Assembly: GCA_002007295.1 (NCBI GenBank)
Contig: LNZM01000099.1
Coordinates: 1 to 64,000 of the forward strand
Length of the DNA: 64,000 nucleotides
Direction of reading: 5' to 3'
DNA from: Candidatus Epulonipiscioides saccharophilum
GTDB taxonomy: Bacteria > Bacillota > Clostridia > Lachnospirales > Cellulosilyticaceae
In this document: in pieces, positions 9,286 to 18,586 of the stretch
How the letters are laid out: the number at the start of each line of letters is the position of its first letter
How positions within the stretch are numbered: position 1 is the first letter of the stretch
Position numbers and translations under genes: made by a program
Notes under the pieces: generated by a model
What the model saw: the letters and a program-made list of their open reading frames with translations, nothing else
What the model was told of the DNA's origin: nothing
Database searches by the model: none

Positions 9286-9797
9286 AGTTACGATGGTTCA
9301 TAACAATAAGTATACTAATATTTAGTTTTACGTTACAAAATACTTTAGGCGATTCAATAAGGATAGCAGATATTGCTCCTAATTTTTTAATTATGATAGT
9401 AGTAGCATTTTCTATTTTACGTGGAGAAAAAGAAGGTGCTATAATTGGATTTTTAGCTGGCTTTATTTATGATATTCCTTATAACTATATCTTTGGAATG
9501 TATACTATAATATATATGTCTATAGGCTATATATGCGGAAAGTTACATCCATTTTGCTATAGAGAGAACAGAATATTACCACTTATGTGTACTGTTTTTT
9601 CTAGTTTATTTTTTAGTAGTGTAAATATATTAAGATTTGTTCTTATAGGAAACATAAACTTTTCGTATTTTTATTTACGTATAGTCTTACCAGAACTTGT
9701 ATATACTACTTTATTAACTTTGGTAGTTTATAGATGTATCTATTTTATAAATTCAAAATTGGAAGAACATGAAAAAAAATCACGCCATTTATTTTAA
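9282..9797 (+). CDS. mreD: Rod shape-determining protein MreD
   Basis: A 171-residue polytopic membrane protein with five to six predicted helices, an N-terminal segment ending DIAPNFL and the GFLAGFIYD signature. It starts at TTG 9282, overlapping the mreC stop by four bases, so it is translationally coupled. With MreB and MreC it forms the elongation scaffold for PBP2 and RodA. Confidence 0.88.
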   Translation: MKLRWFITISILIFSFTLQNTLGDSIRIADIAPNFLIMIVVAFSILRGEKEGAIIGFLAGFIYDIPYNYIFGMYTIIYMSIGYICGKLHPFCYRENRILPLMCTVFSSLFFSSVNILRFVLIGNINFSYFYLRIVLPELVYTTLLTLVVYRCIYFINSKLEEHEKKSRHLF

Positions 9798-9813
9798 AAC
9801 TAAGTATAGGCTT

Positions 9814-9847
9814 AAAGACGATAATCATAATCTTTATTTTTTTTATA
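9814..9847 (+). terminator. Possible terminator or attenuator between mreD and PBP2 gene
   Basis: AAAGA / TCTTT arms (9814-9818, 9831-9835) are followed by a run of T. An outer pair ATAGGCTTA / TAAGCCTAT (9805-9813 and about 9863-9871) could form a competing structure. The stem is short, so partial termination at most is suggested. Confidence 0.4.
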
Positions 9848-9955
9848 TATGATAAGTCTACAATAAGCCTATCTTTGTGTTTTTTAAATAAAAATATTAA
9901 TTAAAGATGCTATGGAAAAATGTAACATTGTTTTTGAATAACACAGGGGGGTAAA

Positions 9956-12900
9956 ATGAAAAAATTTCTTGAACTAGTCAATAATAGATTAGTTATAATG
10001 ATGTCAGGAATTTTAGTTCTATTTTTGGCAATTTTACTGAGATTTTACAAACTACAAATAATAGATCATAAAAGCTATATAAATAAGGTGCAAGCCGGTG
10101 TTCAGAGAACAGTAGAAATGGATGCCACTAGGGGGTTAATTTACGATAGATATGGTCGAATTTTAGCTAGCAATGAACCTATACATGTTTTAAAAATTGA
10201 TCTACAAGTGCGCCAAAGTCAAGATGAACTGAATAATGTAATTCTTGAGTTATTAAGATTATTTGAAAAAAATGGAGACAAATTTATAGATACAGTGCCC
10301 ATATCAAAAGAACCACCATTTAACTATACTGGCGGATCTTGGACTATAAATAGATTTATGTATTCTATTCCTTATAATGGCGAAACACAACGTAGGCAAT
10401 TATTAGAAAAATCCGCTGAGGAAATTATCGACTATTTAAAAATTCAATATAATATTTCCGATGATATAAGTGACGAGGACGCTAGAAATATTATAGCAAT
10501 AAGAACTACTATGTATCCATATTCTTATAGACGATATAACCTACCGGTCATTGCAACAAATATATCTGAATTTAGTGCTACTTATATAAAAGAGAACTAT
10601 GAACAATATCCAGGTGTGATAGCCGAATTTGATTCTAAACGAATTTACGAATATGGCGAGATCATGGGGAATATTCTAGGATATACAAGAACTATGACAG
10701 ACAGTCTTTATAAAGAATTAAAAGATAAAGGATATAATGAATTTGATGTAGTCGGTCATGAAGGGATTGAAAAATCCATGGAAGAAGTTTTAAGAGGAAT
10801 AGATGGAACTTCATTAATAGAAGTTGATACATTAGGGCGAAAAGTAAATACTATATCCGAAAGTACGGCCGTAAAAGGTAACGATATTTTTCTAACTATA
10901 GATATAGATTTACAACAACAGGTTTTTAATAGTATCGAAAAAAGATTAAGTGAAGCCTTAGTTGTAAGATTAGAAGGTACCAAAAAGGGTACAAAAAATA
11001 TTACTGCTAGAGAAATGCTAATATCTATGGTTGAATGTAGTCAGCTTTTGGTTAGCAAAATGCAAGATGCCGATAGAGATACAACCATGACTGGTCGAAT
11101 ATACGAAGCTCTATTAAAAGAATATAATGGGTTAAATAGTTTGGTTCAAGATGAACTTACCTTACAAGATTTATTACTTCAATGGATAAGTGCTCAAGCA
11201 TCTCCGTTAAAAGACAAGCAAATTATATTAGCTATGCATGAACAAGGATCATTGTTTTTAACAGAAAAAGAAATAGAGGAGATTACTAAAAATCCTAATG
11301 GGGACGGAAAGAATATTTTAATCTCTCAATTAGAAAACGGTCATTTAAAACCTTCACAAATGTCCATAGACCCATTTAGTGCGGCCGCAACAGTGGTGGA
11401 CGTTAATACTGGTGAGGTTTTGGCCATGGTCGGCTATCCGTCGGTAGATAGTAATGAATTGACAAATGATTTCAATAACTATTATAATAGCTTATTTGAT
11501 GATAGAAGTATGCTTTGGAATAGATCCATTATGACCGTGAAAGCTCCAGGTTCAATCTTTAAAATGGTTACCGCCATGGCTGGCTTAGAAGAAGAGGTTA
11601 TTACGCCCCATGATCATATAAACTGCACGGGATTATATACTAAATCCGGTGATCCCGCTCCAGCTTGTTGGATCTATCCAATTACAGGTGGCGGTCATGG
11701 TAATATTGATTTACAAAAAGCTTTAGAGGTTTCTTGTAATTATTATTTCTTTGAAGTTGCTCATAGATTAGGCCTTAAATATAAGGAAACTTATGGTGGC
11801 ATCGATTCCTTAACTCAATATGCTGAAATGTTTGGTTTGGCCCAGCCTACCGGTATAGAACTACCGGAAAAATCACCCAATATTTCTACTCCAGAAACTG
11901 TTGTAAGTCAAAGCATAAACAATGTTCTTCAAGGCCTAAAAAATATGAGCGAGGAAAGTTTAAATAAACGGGTTGAAGATGTTTCTACTATGTTTAAAAA
12001 AGATATTTTTACTCATACCTATAATCCAAATGCTGATGTAGAGACTCAGGCTTTATATTTGATCCGACATGAAACAGATAGAAATTTAGAACCTATTGTT
12101 ATGTCTATAGTTGGGGCTGAATTAAAGGATATTGTAAAAACTGCATTTTATAGTATTCAAGGATATTTGCAATTAAACATTGACCATATGTTAACCACTA
12201 TAATTGAAGATACCATGAACAATTTAAACTCTTCTACTTTAAAATCTAAGGCTAGAATGGCTTTAAAGGATCAATTATTTATTATGATAGGTGAAGTAAC
12301 CACTGCCGCCATAAATGAATTAGCAGATAACCTAGACAGAAATAGTATAATAGAAGTTTATCAAAATGCTTACTCTAAATTATATAATGAAGAGTTAAGT
12401 AAAAATAAAAATAAAGATTTAATTAAATTTTTGCATTCAGAGCTAACTAATATTGCATTGCTTGGCGATAAATATATTGAGATAGTCAAAGATCACATGA
12501 TTTATGGTTTAGTAGATACGCTAGGAGACTATTTATTACAAAACGCTAATATTCAATGGGATGAAGGAGTAACCATAAGGACAGCTATTGGACAAGGCTA
12601 TAATGCTTTTTCGCCAATTCAAATGGCACGATATGTCGCAGCAGTAGCCAACGGAGAAACAGTATACGATTTAAAAATAATTAGTGGTGTATTTGATAAT
12701 AAGGATACCCAAAAATATTTACCCACAGAGAATAAAATTAGCGGAACTATGGATATTAAGGATGAACACATAGAAGAAATTCAAAAAGGAATGTTAAGAG
12801 TTACAAAAGGGACAGCAGGAACAAGTAGAAATTTATTTACAGGGTTTCCTATAGACATTGCGGGAAAAACTGGTACAGCCGAAGAAGCTAATCATACACA

Positions 12901-13081
12901 TAGTTGGTTTGCGGGCTTTGCTCCTGCGGATAATCCACAAATTGTTGTTGTCACATCAGTATATAATGAGGACAATTTAGGTAGTTTTGGTAGCCAGATT
13001 GCAAAAGATGTTTTTGAATCTTATTTTAAAGTGGATAAAAATGCAACTATAGACACATTAGGAGAGGAGTTCTTATTCTAA
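9956..13081 (+). CDS. mrdA: Penicillin-binding protein 2 (MrdA), unusually long
   Basis: Class B transpeptidase of the elongasome. There is an N-terminal membrane helix (about residues 12-30), then the PBP dimerisation domain with the RGLIYDRYGRILASN box, and the transpeptidase motifs SIFK (Ser about 533), SCN (about 593) and KTGT (about 971). At 1,041 residues it is far longer than the roughly 630 of E. coli PBP2. About 160 residues are inserted around 320-480 and more than 200 mostly helical residues separate SCN from KTG. Long PBP2 forms are known in Clostridia. A GGGGGG-rich Shine-Dalgarno precedes ATG 9956. It lies between mreBCD and minCDE. Confidence 0.92.
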   Translation: MKKFLELVNNRLVIMMSGILVLFLAILLRFYKLQIIDHKSYINKVQAGVQRTVEMDATRGLIYDRYGRILASNEPIHVLKIDLQVRQSQDELNNVILELLRLFEKNGDKFIDTVPISKEPPFNYTGGSWTINRFMYSIPYNGETQRRQLLEKSAEEIIDYLKIQYNISDDISDEDARNIIAIRTTMYPYSYRRYNLPVIATNISEFSATYIKENYEQYPGVIAEFDSKRIYEYGEIMGNILGYTRTMTDSLYKELKDKGYNEFDVVGHEGIEKSMEEVLRGIDGTSLIEVDTLGRKVNTISESTAVKGNDIFLTIDIDLQQQVFNSIEKRLSEALVVRLEGTKKGTKNITAREMLISMVECSQLLVSKMQDADRDTTMTGRIYEALLKEYNGLNSLVQDELTLQDLLLQWISAQASPLKDKQIILAMHEQGSLFLTEKEIEEITKNPNGDGKNILISQLENGHLKPSQMSIDPFSAAATVVDVNTGEVLAMVGYPSVDSNELTNDFNNYYNSLFDDRSMLWNRSIMTVKAPGSIFKMVTAMAGLEEEVITPHDHINCTGLYTKSGDPAPACWIYPITGGGHGNIDLQKALEVSCNYYFFEVAHRLGLKYKETYGGIDSLTQYAEMFGLAQPTGIELPEKSPNISTPETVVSQSINNVLQGLKNMSEESLNKRVEDVSTMFKKDIFTHTYNPNADVETQALYLIRHETDRNLEPIVMSIVGAELKDIVKTAFYSIQGYLQLNIDHMLTTIIEDTMNNLNSSTLKSKARMALKDQLFIMIGEVTTAAINELADNLDRNSIIEVYQNAYSKLYNEELSKNKNKDLIKFLHSELTNIALLGDKYIEIVKDHMIYGLVDTLGDYLLQNANIQWDEGVTIRTAIGQGYNAFSPIQMARYVAAVANGETVYDLKIISGVFDNKDTQKYLPTENKISGTMDIKDEHIEEIQKGMLRVTKGTAGTSRNLFTGFPIDIAGKTGTAEEANHTHSWFAGFAPADNPQIVVVTSVYNEDNLGSFGSQIAKDVFESYFKVDKNATIDTLGEEFLF

Positions 13082-13108
13082 AAATTAGGCTGATTAAGGG
13101 GTTGAAAA

Positions 13109-13804
13109 GTGGTGGCTATAAATGATTTAGTTATTTTTAGAAGACAACCAGACAATGTTTCGGTTATATTAGATGATACAATAGACTTCGAAAATATAAT
13201 TGTAGAATTTGCTCAAAAATTAGACGATAACATAAATATTTTTGAAGACATAAACATTAATATGAATATTAAAGGTAGAAAATTAGAACAAGCTCAAAAA
13301 GAAATTTTACTAGAAATATTATCAAATAAAAATATTATGCAAGTATCATTCCAAGATACAAATTACAAAGCTAATACTTTTTTTCGACAAAATAAGGATA
13401 AACAAAATCAGCAAGTTATGAAATATTCTAAAACTTGCTATTGGGCAGGAGTATTGCGATCTGGACAAGAAATTGTATCAGAAGGGAGTGCTATAATAAT
13501 TGGGGATGTTAATCCGGGAGCAATTATACGAGCACGAGAGAATATAATAGTAGTAGGAAACTTAAATGGCCAAGCTTTTGCTGGTAATAATGCTGACAAA
13601 TCTGATGAATTAGATAAAATTTATATAATAGCCTATGGTATGAATCCAGAACAAATAGCTATAGGCAGAATATTATCTCAGTCTATTAGATCTAACAAAA
13701 AAAATTCGGATGAACTTTATTTTCCAAAAATGGCATATTTAAATGAAGGTACTATTAAATTTGATAAAATAGATGTTAAACGCATGCAATTTATGTTAAA
13801 ATAA
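13109..13804 (+). CDS. minC: Septum site-determining protein MinC
   Basis: Inhibitor of FtsZ assembly, brought to the membrane by MinD. The C-terminal half has the MinC beta-helix signature (RSGQEIVSEGSAIIIGDVNPGA, NIIVVGNLNGQAFAG). The N-terminal domain is divergent, as usual. The start is GTG 13109 after AAGGGG. It has 231 residues, normal length, and minD follows 27 bases later. Confidence 0.92.
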   Translation: MVAINDLVIFRRQPDNVSVILDDTIDFENIIVEFAQKLDDNINIFEDININMNIKGRKLEQAQKEILLEILSNKNIMQVSFQDTNYKANTFFRQNKDKQNQQVMKYSKTCYWAGVLRSGQEIVSEGSAIIIGDVNPGAIIRARENIIVVGNLNGQAFAGNNADKSDELDKIYIIAYGMNPEQIAIGRILSQSIRSNKKNSDELYFPKMAYLNEGTIKFDKIDVKRMQFMLK

Positions 13805-13831
13805 TACAGTAAAACAAATAGGAGTTAACAA

Positions 13832-14632
13832 ATGAGTCAAGTGATAGTAGTGACATCGGGAAAAGGTGGGGTAGGAAAAACTACAAGCACCGCAAATATA
13901 GGCACCGCTCTTAGTATGTTGGGCAAAAAAGTAGTGTTAGTAGATGGTGATACAGGACTTAGAAACTTAGATGTTGTTATGGGTCTAGAAAATAGAATAG
14001 TATATAATGTCGTCGATGTGATAGAAGGAAAATGTAGAATAAGACAAGCACTTATAGCAGACAAAAGGTTTAAAGATTTGTACTTATTACCCACAGCACA
14101 AACCAGAGAAAAAGATGCAGTAACACCAGAACAAATGAAAAAATTATGTGAAGAATTAAGAGAGGAATTTGAGATTGTTATAGTGGACTGTCCAGCCGGA
14201 ATAGAACAAGGATTTAAAAATGCTATCGCCGCTGCCGATAAGGCCATAGTAATCACAACACCAGAGGTTTCTGCTATTAGAGATGCGGATAGAATAATAG
14301 GGTTATTAGGAGCTAATGGAATAAAAGATATTAATTTAGTAATAAATAGATTAAGAAAAAAAATGGTCGATAAAGGCGAAATGATGGACGTCGACGCTGT
14401 AACCGAGATCTTGGCTATAGATCTTATTGGCGTGGTACCAGATGATGAGGCAATTGTAATAACAACTAATAAAGGAGAGCCGGCTGTAGGTAAAAACAAC
14501 TCTATAGCAGGAGAAGCTTTTATGAATATTGCTAATCGATTAATAGGTAATGACGTTCCATTTTTAGACTTATCAAAAGAGATTTCACTTAAAAGTAAAA
14601 TTAGAAAGTTATTTGGGTTTGGTGTATTCTAA
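13832..14632 (+). CDS. minD: Septum site-determining ATPase MinD
   Basis: Membrane-associated ParA-type ATPase that positions MinC. The deviant Walker A GKGGVGKTT lies at residues 10-18, with switch motifs DGDTGLRNLD and DCPAGIEQG. The C-terminal amphipathic membrane-targeting helix is KSKIRKLFGFGVF. Length is 266 residues and AGGAG precedes ATG 13832. Confidence 0.96.
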   Translation: MSQVIVVTSGKGGVGKTTSTANIGTALSMLGKKVVLVDGDTGLRNLDVVMGLENRIVYNVVDVIEGKCRIRQALIADKRFKDLYLLPTAQTREKDAVTPEQMKKLCEELREEFEIVIVDCPAGIEQGFKNAIAAADKAIVITTPEVSAIRDADRIIGLLGANGIKDINLVINRLRKKMVDKGEMMDVDAVTEILAIDLIGVVPDDEAIVITTNKGEPAVGKNNSIAGEAFMNIANRLIGNDVPFLDLSKEISLKSKIRKLFGFGVF

Positions 14633-14656
14633 GACAATAGAATGGAGTGAAAAAAA

Positions 14657-14926
14657 GTGGATTTTAGTCAGTTGTTTAAAAGAAAAGCTCAAGCAGGAAA
14701 TGTTGCTAAAGATAGATTAAAGCTTTTATTGATCCATGATAGAATAAATTGCTCATCTGCTTTGATGGATATGATGAAAGCTGATATTGTTGCTGTTATA
14801 TCAAAATATATGGAGATTGATGCCGACGAATTAAATATTCAACTACTAACTATTCCCAGCGATGAATATTCAGAGAAAGTTTCTATGCTTTCTGCTAACA
14901 TACCTGTACAAAGATTAAAGATTTAA
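14657..14926 (+). CDS. minE: Cell division topological specificity factor MinE
   Basis: An 89-residue MinE with an N-terminal membrane/MinD-binding segment (MDFSQLFKRK), a contact helix containing AKDRLKLLLIHDR, and the C-terminal dimerisation domain. Together with MinD it would give an oscillating Min system, the arrangement of many Clostridia rather than the DivIVA type of Bacillus. The start is GTG 14657 with TGGAGTG upstream. Confidence 0.94.
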   Translation: MDFSQLFKRKAQAGNVAKDRLKLLLIHDRINCSSALMDMMKADIVAVISKYMEIDADELNIQLLTIPSDEYSEKVSMLSANIPVQRLKI

Positions 14927-14935
14927 AGAGGCAAC

Positions 14936-16054
14936 ATGTTTAAAAAAATTGAATTAAAAAATTTAGAAATAATCCTTATTTTGCTAATGTGTACTTTAAT
15001 TGCAATAGGGATATTAGCGATTAGTAGTGCAACATCATTTTCAGGAAATAATACACCTTTAATTAAACAAGTCATATTTTTTCTAATTGGGTTAATACTA
15101 ATGACAATTATGATATTCGTAGATTATAGAAAAGTAGGAGAATATTATTCTGTTATTTATACTATAGTCAATATTGTACTTTTAGTCGTATTGCTATTCG
15201 GTGCAATTAATAAAGGCGCTAAAAGATGGATTGATTTAGGTTTTATAGAAATACAACCATCCGAGTTTGCGAAAATAGCAATGATTTTTTGTACTGCAAA
15301 ACTTATTTCATTAAAGAATGAAAAAATTAACTCATTTGCTTCTATTGGAAAAATCCTATTATTTCAATTTATTCCATTCATATTAATCAATAGACAACCA
15401 AATTTATCAACTAGTATTGTAATTCTTACTTTATTAGTGGTACAATTATTCGCTAGTAACCTCAAACTAAAATATATGTTTTCAACAGCTATAATAGGTA
15501 TAATAATACTTACTATGGGCATAGGGTATATAATAAAAAATCCTAATCAACAAATAATAGATGATTATCAACGTAGCCGGATTGTAGCTGCGTTTACAGA
15601 TGGAGATGCACAGGCCGAATCTTATCAAACTAGTAGGTCTATAGACGCTATAGGATCTGGTGGATTATATGGTAAAGGGATATATAAAGGAGCAATAAGT
15701 CAATTAAATTATTTGCCAGAGTCACACAACGATTTTATAGTAGCAACATTAGCAGAAGAATTTGGATTTTATGGTATTATAGTACTACTAACAATCATAT
15801 TGTTATTTGTAGCCAGAGGGTTATATCTAGCAAGTAATTTATTAGATGAGTTTGGAAAATTTATAATAGTTGGATATGTAGGGATGATAGCTGCCCAGTC
15901 GTTTATAAATTTAGGAGTGGTAACAGGACTTTTACCAAATACAGGATTAACGTTACCCTTTGTAAGTTATGGCGGCAGTTCATTATGGGCTAACATGATA
16001 GGAATGGGACTTGTATTAAGTGTAGTAATGAATAAAGAAGAGACTCTGTTTTAA
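14936..16054 (+). CDS. rodA: Rod shape-determining glycosyltransferase RodA (SEDS family)
   Basis: SEDS peptidoglycan polymerase that partners with PBP2. About ten membrane helices are predicted. Family motifs include GAKRWIDLGFIEIQPSEFAK (the WxxLG..QPSEF box) and, near the end, GLLPNTGLTLPFVSYGGSS. Length is 372 residues. It is separated from minE by only nine bases. Adjacency to mreBCD and mrdA favours RodA over FtsW. Confidence 0.92.
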   Translation: MFKKIELKNLEIILILLMCTLIAIGILAISSATSFSGNNTPLIKQVIFFLIGLILMTIMIFVDYRKVGEYYSVIYTIVNIVLLVVLLFGAINKGAKRWIDLGFIEIQPSEFAKIAMIFCTAKLISLKNEKINSFASIGKILLFQFIPFILINRQPNLSTSIVILTLLVVQLFASNLKLKYMFSTAIIGIIILTMGIGYIIKNPNQQIIDDYQRSRIVAAFTDGDAQAESYQTSRSIDAIGSGGLYGKGIYKGAISQLNYLPESHNDFIVATLAEEFGFYGIIVLLTIILLFVARGLYLASNLLDEFGKFIIVGYVGMIAAQSFINLGVVTGLLPNTGLTLPFVSYGGSSLWANMIGMGLVLSVVMNKEETLF

Positions 16055-16075
16055 GACTAAGAAGGGGAGAAAATT

Positions 16076-16471
16076 ATGAATATTGGATTAGTAGCACACG
16101 ATGCAAAGAAAAAATTAATGGAAAACTTTACGATAGCATATAGACACATATTAGCTAAACATGATTTATATGCAACAGCAACAACAGGACGACTAATAGA
16201 AGAAGCAACAAATTTAAGTATATACAAATATTTAGCTGGCCATTTAGGTGGTGTACAGCAAATTGGAGCACAAATCTCTCATAATCAAGTTGATATGGTT
16301 ATTTTTTTAAGAGATCCTCTTGGCCAAAAACCACACGAGCCAGATAGCTCAACTTTAGAACGATTATGCGATATTCACAATATACCAATAGCAACAAACT
16401 TGGCCACAGCCGAACTCCTAGTAAAAGCTTTAGATAGAGGAGATTTAAGCTGGAGAGAAGTTATACGATAG
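16076..16471 (+). CDS. mgsA: Methylglyoxal synthase homologue lacking the catalytic Asp
   Basis: MgsA converts dihydroxyacetone phosphate to methylglyoxal and phosphate. The 131 residues align end to end with E. coli and Bacillus MgsA. Equivalents of E. coli Asp20, Lys23, Asp91, His98 and Asp101 are present (D9, K12, D80, H87, D90). The catalytic base Asp71, in the usual GGDQQ motif, is Val60 here (GGVQQ; codon GTA at 16253-16255). Nearby active-site positions also differ (AGHLGG instead of SGPLGG, TATTG instead of TGTTG). The reading frame is intact and the rest conserved, so this is a divergent or inactive enzyme rather than a decayed gene. It ends the cluster before a strong terminator. 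Confidence 0.88.
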   Translation: MNIGLVAHDAKKKLMENFTIAYRHILAKHDLYATATTGRLIEEATNLSIYKYLAGHLGGVQQIGAQISHNQVDMVIFLRDPLGQKPHEPDSSTLERLCDIHNIPIATNLATAELLVKALDRGDLSWREVIR

Positions 16472-16477
16472 ATTTAC

Positions 16478-16511
16478 GGGCACGGTAATCAATCCGTGTC
16501 CACTTTTTTTG
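16478..16511 (+). terminator. Rho-independent terminator after mgsA
   Basis: An 8-bp stem GGGCACGG / CCGTGTCC (one G-T pair) with loop TAATCAAT is followed by AC and seven T. It closes the shape/division operon. Confidence 0.9.
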
Positions 16512-16539
16512 ATTAATTAACTAACCATAGGAGAATTAC

Positions 16540-18375
16540 ATGAATAAAATAGATAAACTTTTAATTAAGGTCGATAAACCAGCCAGATATATAGGTGGAG
16601 AATTAAATAGCTTTAATAAAAATATAGACGACATAGATATACACTTTGCCTTCGCTTTTCCAGACGTATACGAAGTAGCTATGAGCCACCTAGGTATGCA
16701 CATACTGTATCAATTCTTAAATAGGCGTGAAGATACTTTTTGTGAGAGAGTCTTTTCACCCTGGATTGATATGGAAGTTCAAATGAGAGAAAATAATGTG
16801 CAACTTTTTTCCCTAGAATCTCAAACACCTCTTAAAAAATTCGATTTTATCGGCTTTACCCTACAATATGAAATGAGCTATACTAATATTTTAAATATGC
16901 TAGATCTCGCCAATATACCTCTATTTGCAACCGAAAGGACTGAAGCAGATCCATTAATAATTGCTGGCGGTCCATGTGTTTACAATCCAGAACCTTTGGC
17001 TCTATTCATAGACTTTTTCTATATAGGTGAAGGCGAAGTTATATTAGATGATATCTTGGATATGTATAAACAATATAAAAATCTTGGTAAATCCAAAAAT
17101 GAGTTTTTAGAAGCAATTTTAAAATTTGACGGTATCTACGTGCCGAAATTCTACGAAGTAATTTATAATGAAGACCAAACCATCAAGGATCGTATAGCAT
17201 TAAATAAATCGGCCAAAAATGTCATTAGCAAACTAGTTGTAAATAATATGGACGAAATTTATTACCCCGATAAACAACTAGTTCCTTGGATCCAAGCCGT
17301 CTTTGATAGAGTAACATTGGAAATGTTCAGAGGATGTCTAAGAGGATGTAGATTTTGTCAAGCCGGTATGATATATCGACCAGTTAGGGAAAAATCTAAA
17401 GAGACATTACTAAAATATGCTAAAAATTTAATCGAAACTACCGGATATGAAGAAATCTCACTGGCCTCATTAAGTACAAGCGATTATAAAGGATTAGAGG
17501 AATTTATAGATGAACTCTTAAAAATTTGTTCGGAAAATATGGTCAATATATCCTTGCCTTCGTTAAGAGTAGACAAATTTTCAATGGATTTAATGCAAAA
17601 AATCCAAGAAGTAAGGAAAAGCTCCTTAACATTCGCTCCAGAAGCAGGTACCCAAAGATTAAGAGATGTCATAAATAAAAATATTACCGAGGACGAGATC
17701 TTTCAAGGTTGTAGTCTTGCCTTCTCCGGCGGATTTAATAGAGTTAAACTTTATTTCATGTTAGGCCTTCCAACCGAAACTGATGAAGATATTTATGGAA
17801 TAGCTAACTTAGCCGAAGAAATTACAAGAATGTATTATAGAACCGAAAAACCTAATAACGCATCCTTAAATTTAATCGTGAGTACCGCCTGCTTTGTCCC
17901 AAAAGCATTTACTCCGTTTCAATGGGCCTCGCAAGATACAACAGAAGAGTTTATGCGAAAACATATGCTATTGAAAAATGCCATTAAACGAAAGTCCATA
18001 AAATATAACCACCATGATGCTAAAACTAGCATATTAGAAGCCGTTATCGCTCGAGGTGATAGAAAAATAGCCGACCTCATTTATCAAGCATTTAAATTAG
18101 GTTGTAAATTTGATGGTTGGAGTGAGCATTTCAAAGAAGAATTGTGGCATGAAGCAGCCGAGAAAAGTAACATAGATTTTAAATTTTATGCACATAGAAA
18201 AAGATCCTATGATGAAAATTTACCTTGGGATTTTATAGATATCGGTGTACGAAAAGAATTTTTAATACAAGAAAGTAAAAAATCCGAAGAAGGTAAGACA
18301 ACACCACAATGCAGAGAAAAATGTTCCGGATGTGGTGCAAGTAAGTTTAATGGAGGAGTTTGTTATGAGGTTTAG
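16540..18375 (+). CDS. TIGR03960 family B12-binding/radical SAM protein
   Basis: This 611-residue protein has an N-terminal cobalamin-binding-like domain (about 30-190, with GGPCVYNPEPLA and YIGEGE) and a radical SAM core with CLRGCRFC (about residues 268-275). A C-terminal cysteine cluster (CREKCSGCGA) is also seen in this family. In Clostridia it is regularly paired with the DUF2344/TIGR03936 gene, as here. The reaction is unknown; a role in RNA metabolism is often guessed from its usual neighbourhood by rne/rng and rplU. AGGAG precedes ATG 16540. Its stop lies inside the first copy of a duplicated start region of the next gene. Confidence 0.9.
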   Translation: MNKIDKLLIKVDKPARYIGGELNSFNKNIDDIDIHFAFAFPDVYEVAMSHLGMHILYQFLNRREDTFCERVFSPWIDMEVQMRENNVQLFSLESQTPLKKFDFIGFTLQYEMSYTNILNMLDLANIPLFATERTEADPLIIAGGPCVYNPEPLALFIDFFYIGEGEVILDDILDMYKQYKNLGKSKNEFLEAILKFDGIYVPKFYEVIYNEDQTIKDRIALNKSAKNVISKLVVNNMDEIYYPDKQLVPWIQAVFDRVTLEMFRGCLRGCRFCQAGMIYRPVREKSKETLLKYAKNLIETTGYEEISLASLSTSDYKGLEEFIDELLKICSENMVNISLPSLRVDKFSMDLMQKIQEVRKSSLTFAPEAGTQRLRDVINKNITEDEIFQGCSLAFSGGFNRVKLYFMLGLPTETDEDIYGIANLAEEITRMYYRTEKPNNASLNLIVSTACFVPKAFTPFQWASQDTTEEFMRKHMLLKNAIKRKSIKYNHHDAKTSILEAVIARGDRKIADLIYQAFKLGCKFDGWSEHFKEELWHEAAEKSNIDFKFYAHRKRSYDENLPWDFIDIGVRKEFLIQESKKSEEGKTTPQCREKCSGCGASKFNGGVCYEV

Positions 18376-18586
18376 AGATAAATGTACAAAAGAGGGCAAC
18401 GTAAAGTTTGTCGGCCATCTAGATACCGTGAAATTATTTCAAAGAATTATAAAAATGGCGAAGATATCTGGAGGAGTTTGTTATGAGGATTAGAGCGAAA
18501 TTTACAAAAGAAGGTAATATAAAGTTTGTTGGCCATCTAGACACCGTAAGATTGTTTCAAAGAGCTATAAAAATGGCCAAAATACC
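18351..18586 (+). repeat. 118-bp tandem duplication covering the DUF2344 start region
   Basis: TGGAGGAGTTTG occurs at 18351 and again at 18469, and the following ~105 bases are about 80-85% identical between copies. Each copy has a Shine-Dalgarno, an ATG and the first ~35 codons. The first copy overlaps the end of the TIGR03960 gene. Confidence 0.9.
18365..18491 (+). pseudogene. 5' fragment of DUF2344 gene, upstream duplicate copy
   Basis: A 41-codon open frame begins MRFRDKCTKEGNVKFVGHLD, matching the intact gene's MRIRAKFTKEGNIKFVGHLD. It then runs out of homology into the second ribosome-binding site and stops at TAG 18489, eight bases beyond the next ATG. It keeps its own GGAGGAG, so it may be translated and may couple translation from the TIGR03960 gene into the intact copy. 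Confidence 0.8.

Noticed and set aside
13837-14499. Long open frame antisense to minD
   Set aside because: The minD frame is certain and the antisense product has no recognisable motif or ribosome-binding site.
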